NCBI RefSeq assembly: GCF_041260155.1
Contig: NC_091938.1
Coordinates: 20,599,632 to 20,663,631 of the forward strand
DNA: 64,000 nt
Direction: 5' to 3'
DNA from: Ptychodera flava
Taxonomy: Eukaryota > Hemichordata > Enteropneusta > Ptychoderidae
Notes under the pieces: generated by a model
What the model was told of the DNA's origin: nothing
Seen by the model: only the letters and a program-made list of their open reading frames with translations
Database searches by the model: none
Translations under genes and position numbers: made by a program
Part shown: positions 41,849 through 53,758 of the stretch, piece after piece
Position numbering within the stretch: the stretch's first letter is position 1
Layout: every line of letters starts with the position of its first letter

Positions 41849-44478
41849 CTATAGAAAGGAAAACAATCAAAGGGCATTATGACTGACCCAACTTCGATAT
41901 TGCTTCGTTGTAGACTGGGAGATTTGGTCCTTTATGGGTCTCCGCCAACTCCAAGGGTTGGAGTTGGGCAGACCATACACGACTATATCTTTCAGTCTAC
42001 TGAGCGTTGAGTTGCACTTCAAAATACAGTCGTTGTGTGCGCATGACAGGTTGTTTGGATGTCAGAAACGTACTTAACGTATGTACGTCATGTAACGCCT
42101 TATAATGTTGCAGTACTTTTGCTCTTCTACGAAAGAGAGTTTCCCGTCCTATTTCCGATTCGAAATGCCTGATCTTCAACTAGTTAACCTTAGCCTCAAT
42201 ATGTTATATGTGTAACATTATTGTTGACAACTGAATTCGAAGGTCGGACCAAAATTCATCTATCTGTGGGTAAATCACCTTCATATTAGGCTTATACTTG
42301 ACTTTGTAATATCTATTCTGCCTATAAGCATGTGAACATTGATTAGGCAAAAGTACACATTAGAGGCCCAGAAGCTTTGACTTTGGATAATTTGTTTCAC
42401 TATTTTTGTTATTAACATCAACTGTAAGTTCTACTTCTCAGAGCATGTTGAAGTACACAGTGTTGAGCTAGTCAACTTAGCCTGCACAAGTGTACACTGC
42501 ATTGTTGTTGCTGACATCAAGTGAATTCTGACACGGACCAGAATTTAAATGTAAACAATGATAGGACACATTACACTTGTACGCGCTGCATGACAAGCCC
42601 AATAGCGGATCTTTCAATATGTTTTGTGGAGTAGAACAAAAACTCTGCATTTGACACATGAAACCAAAATATGAAAAAAAAATCATCAAACGTTTAGCCA
42701 CTGACCCTTTCATACTGTGACTTTTCTTTACAGAAAGTATTGAAGCCAGAATTATCTGAGCACAGTGGGCCACATCATTTGTCAAAACTCTTGTTTGAAC
42801 ATAATTCCAAAATTGTCAATAATGACATAAAACTCACCTCCTACACAAGCAGGATCGATAGGCATGCACGTCGTGTCGTTCAGTTTGTAGCCATCAATGT
42901 ACAGCTCCTCATTGTGGTGGATGCGCAGGCATATGTGGGTGATACTCTTGCACGTGTCCTTGTCTTTAGGGACGTTGATGGTGATCACGAATTCAGCTAA
43001 AATAACCGTCACTGTAGATGCAACCTGGTGGTCAAATCTCGTCTCCACTTCAGCTTGCTGGCGCACCCATGTAGCTCTGTCCAGGTTCTCGTTGTTCGCA
43101 AGGTAAATCAAAGGGAAAAAGTTGTAGTTGTTTACCGGAGCGGTGGAAAGACCCAAGGCCCCGTAGTTGCGGACGGCGAGTTCTACTGTGAGCTCTGTGT
43201 CACGCCCCACCGGATATCCTGTTCTTGGTGGCTCTATAACCCTAAAGTTTATAGGCGCAATGTCTGCAAAAAACACAAGATTGTCCTTTTTAATAATCAG
43301 TGTGCACGCAAGGATGAAAGCTTGTCATGTCGGCAATCATTGGTAGTACATGCTAGTGATGGGAATTACCATACTATGCGGCAAAGAATTTTACAGACCA
43401 TTAGCTGTGGCTTTTTAAAATTTGTTTACATGAGTTGGTTTTAACTTTTGATATAAAAATGCTTACTGAAGTGTGGCCACAGGACGATTTTCAAGCATTG
43501 GCGATGAACGCACTCTTTTGATTTTAACAAGTAAATATTTTGAGTACTTGCACGAAGTCAGAAGCATTGAGTTTGTGGTACATTAAAATTACAAGTGATA
43601 GCTGATAATAATTTTCGTGCAAACAATAGTGCAATAGACGTAATGATATGTAGAAAACGGAAGAGTAAGATTTTTTGGTTTTCCTTCACCGTTTAATTTC
43701 ATGCAAGTATGTTTTTTTTTCAGATTTTGTTGAATCGAGGAATTATGTCAACAAAAAACCCGTACCGTACTTTCATCTCATTCCTGATAATTTTATTCAT
43801 CTTTATAATCGTATGTTAACTCTCTCATTCATCCAATTTCAAATTATACCGCCTTACCTACAAAACACGGAATCACACCGGCTTTGCCTTCTCCAACATC
43901 CCCGAACATCAAACAATCATAGTTGTTGTCGAGGTCCGGATCTTCGAACACGGAATTATCACTGTTTTTGATTGTAACGCAAATGTGAGAGATTGACAAG
44001 CAGTCTTCGAGGGTATGTTGATCTGAGCGCGTTTGGCGTCAAGGGAAATGTTCATGCCACTGCTGATTGCTTGCCTCAACATTGTAAGGTCGTAGTTCAA
44101 GCTTGCGAGTTCCTTCGTGTAGGAGGCTGTTTCCAATTTGTCACTGTTGGTCAAGTACGCTCTGACGTCATAGTTGATGTTTGGCTCCATGGCTTCAGGT
44201 AGGTCGCTGGCGCCATTGTCAGTGACAGTTACTTCGATATGGGCGTTGGTGTCAACGTCAAAGTCATACTTTAAGAACATCGGGTGTCACTCTTAGGTTA
44301 TCTATACTTAAGTCTACATAAGATAAGAAATAAAATGGGGAACAATTTCTAAACTCCAAGAAGAGATGCGGGAACAGATTTGGTAAGAAGTATTATACTG
44401 TTTTGATTCGGTATACCTTATTAGAATGATTCTAAGTTCACTGGAGTATGCTTTATAGTTGCAGGATATGTAACTCTT

Positions 44479-44573
<95 letters not shown>

Positions 44574-47500
44574 TGTGTGTGTGTGTGTCCAGGAATGGTA
44601 AATCAGGCACCGATATTTGTCCCCGGAATACCAATGAAATATATTTTTGAACAGCTTTTCTTACCTATGATAACATTACACCGTTTGATTCCAGCTTTTC
44701 CGTCTGCGACTGGACCGAATTCGACACATATAAGTCATTAATGTTGTTTTTGTCTGTATCAAACAGTCTCAAACCCATGCAGAAGTGAGTGAGTTCTTCG
44801 CACCTGTCTTTATCTCTTGGTATTGTGACCTTTACCATAGTGTGCGGCAAAGTTTGAGAAACGGCTTTGCCGGGAATTTCATCAGTGAATCCACCGCTGG
44901 TAACTGTGGCTTGGAGTTTCGCTGTGGCCATGTCGAAATCAGCACTGTCTGTCAGAAAAACCACAGCCTCAAAATTGTGGTCCTCTGAAGTTTCGGGTGC
45001 GGCTAGTCCACCGATGTTATCTACCGACAGCTGGACGGCAATTTCGGTTTCAAAGCCAGGCTTGTAGGCTAGACTGCGCGGATAGCTTACCTTGACATTG
45101 GTTGCGGCAATATCTGAAAAAAGCAGAAATAGAGAAACCTTAATCGTCCGACATATTATTCTGTGCCTGCAATACCAAATATAAATATAATCATTTCATT
45201 ACCACCGTTATTCGGAACAAATGAACACGAGAAATATTGAACTTGGAATATACACAAAAAAGGAACAAATTGAAAGAGGGTATGAAATAGTCAAAATCTT
45301 GGAATGGAGTTCAGTACAGGGCGAATCTGAATACTGGTAAAACAAGAGCCCCATATTGAAAAGATTGTACGGATTTCGTTCGACTAATTTATCATTCTGA
45401 AAAGTCGGTACATGCTGCGGAAATGAGTTGAACTCTTGGTCATACTTTCCTCATGAAAATTTAACTAATATTCTTTCAAATCCAGAATTCTAAGTTATCA
45501 AGGTGCAAATTTTGGTTCCAGGAAGGCAATTTACCTTAAATTTAACGATACTTGTGTTATGTAGGTCATTGTCCCCACCCCTGATTTTAATTAGTCAAGA
45601 ACATTGCGAGGCCATTCTCCTTCATGACCTTGAATTCAATTAGTCCTGTTTAGAACCTTCTTGAAATTCATTTTTACTGAAAGAGAAGATATTTTTAGAG
45701 CAGCAATGAGCATATTAATATAAATTGTAGATTATTCTAATATCTTACATAATCATTTAGGTATAAAAACTGGGATGGTACAGATTTTCAGCCAGACTTT
45801 TGGATCTCTTCAGCAGTGCTTATTTCAAGACTTTTCATTACAAATACACCTTCGACTGATAACCCTAGTTTACGTCAAGATCCACAGCAAATTGAACAGA
45901 AAATTCCTGATTTGTATTCTGCATGTGACGTTACTCGAGCCATGTCAAAGGAAACCTCTGAGAATCAAAATATTCTTAAAAATGACATCATGGACTCTCT
46001 CTTAAGTGACACCTTTCTCAGGTAGAAATTTGATACGGATTGGTCCGTTATCCCTGTTGGATTTGATACTCCTGTAAAACTTCTGCTGACCAAGGTCAGA
46101 CATTTTCTAGACCACATCTTATTGAAGAACAACACAAGGACCGAGATGTTTTGTGTTTGTTTGTTTGATAGGTTTGTCGGTGAAGCTGAAACTTCGGATA
46201 GTCCTGTTCATTATTTTACAAAGTCTGGTATTTTAATGAGTAAATTGAGACCTCAAGATGTCTTTGCTGATGACGATTGAGCAATGAAACATCAAATAGT
46301 GTGTCCAAAGTCCTTTCGTACTTAAATATTGTGCCTTGTCCATGAAAACCCCTGGGCTAGTTATTTAGAAGTCTGGAGTCAGGGAGACCTATAATAAATT
46401 CACGGCCATTTTTATTGGCCTAGTCTAAGGCAGGATGTAGCACATTTCTGTTAAACTTGTCATACATGTCAAATGGTAAAAAGATTTATTCTGTGATCTT
46501 TGCACGGATCAAACTCAAGCCTGCAAGCCAAAGGAGTTTTCATTCACCAGTCTGTCTGACTCAACTCTGGAGGTTTGTGCCATACCAGCTGAGATAACTT
46601 TGTATTTTATCCCTTGACTTAGTCATTAGTTTTATTTTTTTAATAAATTTTATTTTCAAGAAAATCGCTGACCTCACCATATTTTCTGACGTAACACTTG
46701 AATTTAACTGTGTTATTTTAACTTAAATTTAACTGTGTTAACTTACAATGAAGAAGTTGCATTTTTGATTTCCACAAAAATAAGATGGTAAAAATTTTGT
46801 TTACTCAAAGGGATTTAAAATGTGCCAACAAAGTGGTAGATCTAAAAGAATTGTGAAACTTTGGAAGTTAAACTATTCTCCCTGAGGCGCCTTAATAAAT
46901 GCCAGCATTGTCGTCATAAACTTGAAGGCCAGAAGGAAACATCGCATGAGAAACATGAAGTCTGCACAAAAAATTAATCACGATTGTTCGAAGTACCTCT
47001 CCCGAAGGACTCTTCCAAAACTTACCGACAAAACACTCTGTTTCACCAGCCTTGTTGGGGAGGGGGCCGAACTCCACGCAGAGGTCATCAGAGTATGGGT
47101 CGATCTCTTTGTAGATGGTATTCTCCACCAGCGATACTGTTACACACAGGTAAAGTAGCTGCTGACAGGAGTCTCTGGGTATGTTGATATTCGCTCCTCC
47201 AGGGTTATTTCAATGATTTCGTCTTTGTTGAGGCCTTGTTTCAAATGAGTGATATTCGCTGGTGTGGCAGGTAGGAAAACCTTGATGCCGTCTGTGTAGG
47301 TGTGGTCCTTGTTGGACAGCCAGATAGTCACGTTGAAGTTCTTGGCCGGGTCTTCCACTTCAGGGAGGTTGCCAGGCCCAACATTAGTGACTCTAATGGA
47401 TACATCAGCGGGAACTATTGTGTCAAATGGATACGGCTGCTCAAAGGGTGTGACTGTCATCTCGGTTGGTGTAATATCTACAGAGAAAGGTTCACATCAA

Positions 47501-50194
47501 AGGGGCATATGAAATACCGATGAACAATAAGCTTGTCTCTTATTTTCACTACCGCGCTTCAAATAACACTCCCATTTTTCTCTCAGTTTACTTAGTTGAA
47601 CAGTGGCATCATTTTAATTCATCAAGAGTCATCAGACTTGCCATGTCACACTCATACTTTCATTTTTTGAATGGTGTGTACTTTTCAAAGCAAGACTATG
47701 CAATCTGTTGGGAAGACACCAAGGATAAAATGTGGAAATTACGATGGTTACTAGAAATGAAAGCCTCACAGGAGCTTCACACATGAGGTGACCCCTCTAT
47801 GGTCTAGTAATTTAATAGGGCAGCCACAGTCTAGACTGAGATATACACTCGATCTACAATGGAACTGTTTTTACAATTTCAGCTTAGAGTTGAAGAGCTG
47901 AAGCTCTAACCTTGAAAGAAATGAAATACACAAGGCCCGACTAGTCCTGTTTCAAAATGACCTACATTACACGTCCTACACACATGTACTGCATGCTCTG
48001 ATTGGTTAATCCGCTTCTCTAAGGTTCACTTTCGGAGCAGTCATTGGAGGGACCTCATGTGTTAGGTCTCATTATTATGTATTATTCAATTTACAGCTTC
48101 CTGATTGGTTAATGTGTAGGTCCGGTCCTCCAGTGTTCACTGCCTCATTATGCAATGTCCCATGTACTTTTGGATGATGCCTGCAAGTGGTCGCAGCTCG
48201 ATCCCAGTATATGAAGAAAAGTACTCATGCCAAGTATTTGTCAAAATATCTAGTTAGATTTGACCTTGTTCGAGAGTTCCTTCACTATTCATGGCATTTC
48301 ATGTGATACTGTGAATTATACATGAATTAAATATTGCCAGGAGAAATTTTGTCCTTTTCCCTGCGGTAGTTGGTTGAAATGGTTGATCAAGTCAATTTTG
48401 CATTTCTCCAAGAGTTTGCGAGAAAGATATTCACACATGTCTGTCCAAAGATCGGTATATGTAGGTTACTACCAGTACGACTGACCCACAAGAATCTATG
48501 ACGGCTTGCACAAGCTGTATTCAGTTGACTGCGAACAATTGTTCTCACACGGTCACAATTTTCGATCTTTGGAACATGGTAAACGGCTTACTGAATTATA
48601 TCACAGGCCTCACTGTTGTCGATGCGGCCAATGCCCCCTTCAAATCAAAATGAAAATGAAAAGCGTAAACTTTGTACGTAACCACAATTGGAAAACAACG
48701 AGCCAACATGTCTGTAATGCATACAGGGACAGGGATAAGTGAAAACATGGAAATTTAACGCATGAAGGTTTGTCGGGCATTTTTCGTAGTAACTTTGGCC
48801 GATCCGTGAAAATCACGAATAAGGTATTACTTCAGCGGTAGCCACGAAGCACATGGGACATTGCATAATGAGGCAGAGAACACTGGAGGACCGGACCTAC
48901 ATATTGACCAATCAGGGAGCTGTAAAGTGAATAATACATAGTAATGAGACCTAACGCATGAGGTCCCACCAATCAGCGTAATGCAAATGGACCTTAAATT
49001 ACCAGATGAACCAATCAGTGATGTTGGTACATATGTCATGGACCTGACTTATGAAACAGGACTACTACGACGTCGACTTCGAGATCTCACATGAACCCCA
49101 AATGTTTGTTGTCAATGCAAGAAACGCAGTTTATTTCATTCCTTTCAAGTTAAAGTTACGTATTAACGTTTTATTTAGAGAGCAGACGTTTCTGTTGCGA
49201 AAGCCTTCACCTCTGCAACTCTTAGTTGAAATTGCAAAAACAGTTACATTGTAGATCAAGTGGCATCCAAGATGGCTGCCAAAACGACCTCAAAACAGGT
49301 ATTTGTCATATGGCGGCTCAATGGGATTAATTTAATTTAATTATACATTATATATCTAATTTAATCTTGCCACTTTAATATTTATGGTAGATGTGGGCAA
49401 GGCCCACAACTTTTGGTTCAAAAACCCAATGCAACACAGTGTACCATATGGCCTCTTGTTTATAGAATTTACATTTATCGCTGTAAGGCCTTGGGTACAT
49501 CTCCAGCTCAGGTTTCACTACTAAGATGATAGATAGATTAAGTCAGCAGCAAATAAAGAGTTGTGATGATATAAATTATTTCTAAAGATGCACTACACAG
49601 ATAGGTATACTTTTTATGTATTATCAAAAAAACAATTGTCATCAACCTGACATAGGAAGCTCAATTGAAGCATTGCTTTACCAGAACAATCATTTTAATT
49701 TAATTTTCAATAACTATGCAATCCTTTCTCACCTATATCCAAATCAAGACAGCTCTTATTCCCTATGTTGTCACCAAATTGCTTGCAGACGATATTATTG
49801 TCCGTTACGATCTCTGCGTAGGGGGCGTATGCTCCTTTGACGATTTCAAGGCACAGGCTTTGATACGCCTTACACATCATGGTGTCAGCAGGCAGCTTAC
49901 ATGTCGCAACTATACCATTTGTGATCAAGGTGTCACCGTAGACAAGGCCATTCTTGAGGCTAGTTGTCGATGCCAAATCCATTGTGCAGTTGGTAGTCAC
50001 TGTGGCCTGTCCAAGGTCATGTTTGTGATTGCTTAAGTAAATCTTAAAATTGTAGTTGTCAGGGCCGGCTGAATCGAGAACCGGCTCATCGCCAGGACTA
50101 GCAATGAGTGCATCGACAGTGATCGTGTTGTCCACAGCTATGTTGTAAACGGTATTCTTCCAGTCAACTACTTCAAAGTCCTTGATCTGTAAAT
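41655..50194 (-). CDS. Modular type I membrane protein gene, six exons seen, three modules frameshifted
   Basis: Exons on the minus strand: 50194-49733, 47477-47026, 45113-44665, 44313-43858, 43263-42838 (each one module of ~140-154 residues) and 41848-41655 (transmembrane and tail). Every exon begins and ends in phase 1, the mark of exon-shuffled extracellular domains. Each module begins Asp-(Ile/Leu) and has beta-rich V-x-N-x-G and N-(F/Y)-x-(V/F)-x-x-(Y/W/F)-L-(S/T/A)-N blocks. Then come I-x-(I/V)-P, C-x3-(L/I/Y)-x3-C and a final Cys-(F/V)-(V/I)-Gly. The layout resembles CARDB/Ig-like adhesion modules, but no known family is claimed. Modules 2, 3 and 4 need 1, 1 and 2 frame changes to stay aligned with modules 1 and 5. 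The gene is therefore decaying, or the assembly has indel errors here. The 5' end (signal peptide) was not found. It would act at the cell surface. Confidence 0.6.
42195..42620. repeat. Diverged dispersed repeat, two copies (family R2)
   Basis: The blocks 'attgttgttgctgacatcaagtg', 'cacggaccagaattt' and 'tgtaaacaatg' at 42500-42570 resemble 42215-42265 and also 26040-26120 and 52245-52320. It is noncoding and lies in the last intron of the modular gene. Confidence 0.45.
42838..43263 (-). CDS. Module 5 exon (intact)
   Basis: 426 nt, 142 residues, between TTTGCAG|AC and GGAG|GTGAGT. Reads DIAPINFRVIEPP, then NYNFFPLIYLANNENLD, then INVPKDKDTC, ITHICLRI and a short end, CMPIDPACVG. It lacks the FGP-KAG segment of modules 2-4. 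It is followed by a phase-1 join to the transmembrane exon. Confidence 0.7.
43858..44313 (-). CDS. Module 4 exon (two frameshifts of opposite sign)
   Basis: 456 nt between TTATGTAG|AC and TTTGTAG|GTAAGG, a whole number of codons. It starts DLSIDNLRVTPDVLK, then must shift (about 44270) to read YDFDVDTNAHIEVTV through INIP. It must shift again (about 44005) to read EDCLSISHICV, CLMFG, KAG and CFVG. Read straight through, a TGA follows VLKV. Confidence 0.65.
44482..44588. repeat. (GA)n-(GT)n microsatellite
   Basis: About 44 GA repeats with two interruptions, then 9 GT repeats, in the intron between modules 3 and 4. Confidence 0.95.
44665..45113 (-). CDS. Module 3 exon (one frameshift)
   Basis: 449 nt between TTTCAG|AT and ATCATAG|GTAAG, one base short of whole codons. 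It reads DIAATNVKVSYP through VKVTIPRDKDRC and THFCMG to NDLY. It then needs a change of frame (about 44720-44730) to read CVEFGPVADGKAG and CNVIIG before the donor. Confidence 0.65.
45120..47020. other. Intron between modules 2 and 3, nothing recognised
   Basis: The plus-strand ORF at 45775-46025 has a few recombinase/retroelement-like flavours but no firm motif. It may be old retroelement debris. Confidence 0.35.
47026..47477 (-). CDS. Module 2 exon (one frameshift)
   Basis: 452 nt between CTGTAG|AT and GTCG|GTAAG, one base short of a whole number of codons. The first part runs DITPTEMTV to EIITLE in one frame. The second runs GANINIPRDSC, LLYLCV, Y-S-D-D-L-C-V-E-F-G-P and ECFVG in another. 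The switch is at about 47205-47215. Confidence 0.65.
47942..49064. mobile_element. 1.12-kb element with ~230-bp terminal inverted repeats
   Basis: The sequence from TAGTCCTGTTTCA at 47942 through about 48172 is matched in complement from 49064 back to about 48840, including 'ctgattggt(t/c)aat', 'aggtctcatta' and 'ggtccggtcctccagtgttc'. The ~670-bp middle is unique, with no transposase. It lies in the intron between modules 1 and 2. The target duplication is unclear. Confidence 0.85.
49733..50194 (-). CDS. Module 1 exon (intact)
   Basis: 462 nt, phase 1 to 1, between ATGCAG|AT and GATATAG|GTGAGA; 154 residues in one open frame. Contains NYNFKIYLSNHKHDLG and (K)LPADTMMC. The remaining cysteines lie around YQSLC and NNIVC, followed by KSCLDLDIG. 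Because it starts in phase 1, at least one upstream exon must exist. None was recognised before 64 kb. Confidence 0.7.
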
Positions 50195-50921
50195 CTGCAT
50201 GTCAAAAGGAAAAATATTACTCATATTCATTGGTTTATGTGATACTATTCAAAAGATGACAGTGTCTTCTCTCTGGGAGTAATGTGCTTCTACAAATTGA
50301 AGACAAGTGCGGTATCAACATAAAATTTGCATCAAAAATATAATAATGATAATAAATTAAATGAAAAGTTATATAATCATCGTTATCACAATAATAATGT
50401 GTCCGATTGTCACGACAATTTCAGCAAAGGGGTATTTTTGGTCGAAATGAACAAAAAATGTCCACTTTAATGCCTCATGTTTCCATGGCAACCATTTTGG
50501 GTTCAAAATATTAATCAATTTTAGTCAAATGCCATTGAAAACGTGTTTTGATGGTTCGTTATAGACAAAAGTGATATTTAAACTCATAAAGCAGCCTTTT
50601 TCTATGGCAACCATTTGGTGGCCAGATATATTAGCTTTTCAAAAGCCCCACCGAAAAAACATTTGACCACTCCAAAAATTAAAAAAATAAGACCATCTAG
50701 GGTTTTAAAAAATGCAATGGAATATCAACTATTATGCCACTGGTTTCCATTGCAACCACTTCGAACTTGTCATGGAAACAGATGCCATATAAGTGGACAT
50801 TGCATTTGATTTTTTCCACCCTAGCTGTGCTTATTGTTAAAGTTGCGGAGCTTCCAGTTAAATTTTACTAATTGGCAAAGTTCATGAAATATGAAAATAA
50901 GTATACGCTGATTTTGACACC

Positions 50922-51375
50922 CAAATGGCTGAAACATATGTCAGAAAGCGCATGTAGGATAGCGTTCTGTAGACTGTGCTATAACACTGCATTCACAAAC
51001 ACCTAAGGGGGTGTGTGGGAGAATCAAAAAAAGTTCTTAGATGTTTTCAACTGCCCTCAAACAAACTCACAATTTGTTCAAACCCCTTCTTACTCGATAT
51101 AATTTTGAAATCCCACTCATAGGGATGGGACAGAAATTACAGAAATTACAACAACACAACCAAACGGCTGAAACAACTGTCAGAAAGCGCATGTAGGATA
51201 GCGTTCTATACTGTGATATACGCTGTATTCACAAACAACAAAGGGGTGCGTGAGAGAATCCAAAATATTCTCAGAATTTTTCAAATGTCCTCAAACTTAC
51301 AATTTGTTCAAAACACCTTCTTACTTGATATAATTTTGAGATCCCACCTAAAGGGATGTGACAGAAATAACAGAT
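50922..51375. repeat. ~220-bp tandem duplication
   Basis: Two units start at about 50922 and 51166. They share 'tcagaaagcgcatgtagga', 'gcattcacaaacac', 'cctcaaac', 'acaatttgttcaaa' and 'ttacttgatataattttga'. Confidence 0.85.
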
Positions 51376-51900
51376 GGGAGCCAACTTTTTTGCGCAAGCA
51401 TTTTGAAGGGCCATTGAATTTCTTCCATGCCTTTGGGGAGTCACCATTTTTGCGCAGCTATTAGAAGGTAAAATGTAGTCGATTTAGTGCTTCGTCTAAA
51501 CGTATCAAATTATTTTACAAGAGAGTCTATTGGGCAAACTATTAACATTTTTCTCACATCAAAAAAACTATATCTATACATTTATATAATGTTTGATGAC
51601 GCATGTAAATGTCTTTTGCTTGAAGTGGCAGGTAAAAAGTGTATATATGTTTAATTTGATTTTTTGATTTCATAGATAATGTTAATTCACAATACATGGT
51701 ACTCTATGAGAAAACTATGAACAATATTTTTTCCAAAATTTTTCCAATTCTGTGCGTTTACGGATGTTTGTTCGTTGATAAATGTAATTAATTAGAAAAG
51801 GATGTTACAAATGCATGGTAGTCTACTGGTAAACTATTGAATATTTTCCCTGACAAAACTTGCTATATCTCTAATATGTAAATATGTACATATATGTTGT
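51355..51900 (-). mobile_element. Relic of an H1-like element with diverged satellite units
   Basis: 51358-51470 carries the H1 end blocks ('gacagaaataacag', 'tgcgcaagcattttgaaggg', 'ggggagtcacca'). 51600-51715 matches, in complement, the last satellite unit of element H1 at 11925-12020 ('gcttgaagtggcaggtaaaaagtg', 'tttcatagataatgtt'). Confidence 0.65.
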
Positions 51901-52099
51901 TAAATATTAACTTTTAGGCTGTAATAAGGTTCTTGATAATAACGAAAAACGCTCTCTGTATAATTACAAGCAAAAGTATAAAAGGAGGTAAACATTGCAG
52001 CTATTGTCCCTCTTGTGATCACATAAACTGGTTTGGAAACAAGATGACTTCGCTCACTTGTTAGGAAAACCGAACACAATTGACATCTTTGTATAAAAG

Positions 52100-53758
52100 G
52101 GATATTGGGTTTACTTTTGGTCAATCATGTATTTTTTGTTCTGTATATCGACAGTAGTTTCTTCTTCAACTCCTCACATTCACAACGTGCAAGAATAACA
52201 AAAATCTGTTTGGCAAATAATCTGTATATGCATGTGTAAAGACCGTAATCATTGTTATTGATGACAAATGAATTCTAGACCGGACTTGAATTCAATTTGT
52301 AACTTTAACATTGCTGACTGTACACATATGACTGTGCTGATAAGCTAACACTAGACATTTTATCACACTCAGGGAGTAAAACAAGAAACTAGTTAGATAG
52401 TATTACACATTATGAAACTCCAAAAAAATTAGCAAAACGTTGTGGCTATAGATTGGCTCCCAAACACCTATTTCATATCAATCAGAGGCAGTTTCGTTTG
52501 AGTCCCGTTTGAGTTCCCAAAATCGTCAAATGTCCCCAACACATCCGTAATACTTTCAATTCTCCGCGTCCTGATATTTCGATTCTCTCCGTTAATTCTC
52601 CCTCCAGGGGTGTTTGTGAATGTAGCCTTATCGCACCGTATATATTTAAAGAGTCAATATCAACAGCCCTCTAATTAAATTTTGGGACATGTTTACCCAA
52701 TGAGACATGGACCTATGAGACGAGGAAATTTGGCTATACCTTATTCATGAGGGGCCACAGATCTTTAGGTAGATGCATATTGTACTCTATTTATAAAGTT
52801 CAGAAGTACTTACTTACATGGGACATGCATTGCTCAGCCGGTACCTATACACAGGCCAACATCGACACAAATAAGTTGACTCAAATTGTTTTTCCTCCTT
52901 GAAAATTTATGAAATATATCATTTGACTCTGGTTTCAACATACAAAGGCTCGTGATCAATGTTTGAGAACCAATAAACTATATGGCTGTGTGACAAAACG
53001 CCACTACCTCATTGCATGATGTTAAGGGTATACAAGTTATATTCATGAGTGATATTCGAATTCTGTAGTAGGCTTTCAGTAGCGAGTGAAAATTACTTCT
53101 CTACTTCTCATGCGCTGAGGTTGTGGCGTTCTATTATTGTTGTATGTTCCCTGAAATTGAAATAGATAAAAAAGGAAAGTAGGTTGTTAACAGGGACTAC
53201 TTTTTCTCATGTGCATAACTATATGTAAATAGCGTTTTCATTCGCTGGCAGCATGGGCGATAAGGGGAGTACAAATACAATAACTTGCAATACAACAGTT
53301 ATCTTTCTACGTTGTATTTTCATCATTCAAAGTAAACAGAGTAAGAATATCATCAAAACACTTAGTTATATGTCGAAAATTTAGTTGTCAAATGTTCATA
53401 AAACCTTGCATATTGACATCATTGGGATATTATGCTGATAACGTTTCGCAGTTATTTCATAAAAAACACTTGAGTCAAGATATCTGATATTTCTTTTCGG
53501 CGCTACATAATTTCGAGGGAATAGATAATGTTTTGCTAAGGAAGAGTTAATCTACGGTACATGTTTTACTTATTTGTATACATCGTCCAGAAAAGCGTCA
53601 AATTCCATCGACCAGGACAAATATTTTCGTTGAAATATATAAGTTATTTAAGCCCCACTGTACACAATTATACCGCGTCTGTGTAACTCATGTCGTGGGT
53701 ACATACCAGTACACCATCTAGTAGACACAACAACAACAGATTAGAAATGGTGCCTTGC
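52100..53758. other. Non-genic DNA upstream of the modular gene
   Basis: AT-rich, with a weak R2-like block at 52245-52400. No signal-peptide exon for the modular gene was recognised on the minus strand. Confidence 0.4.
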
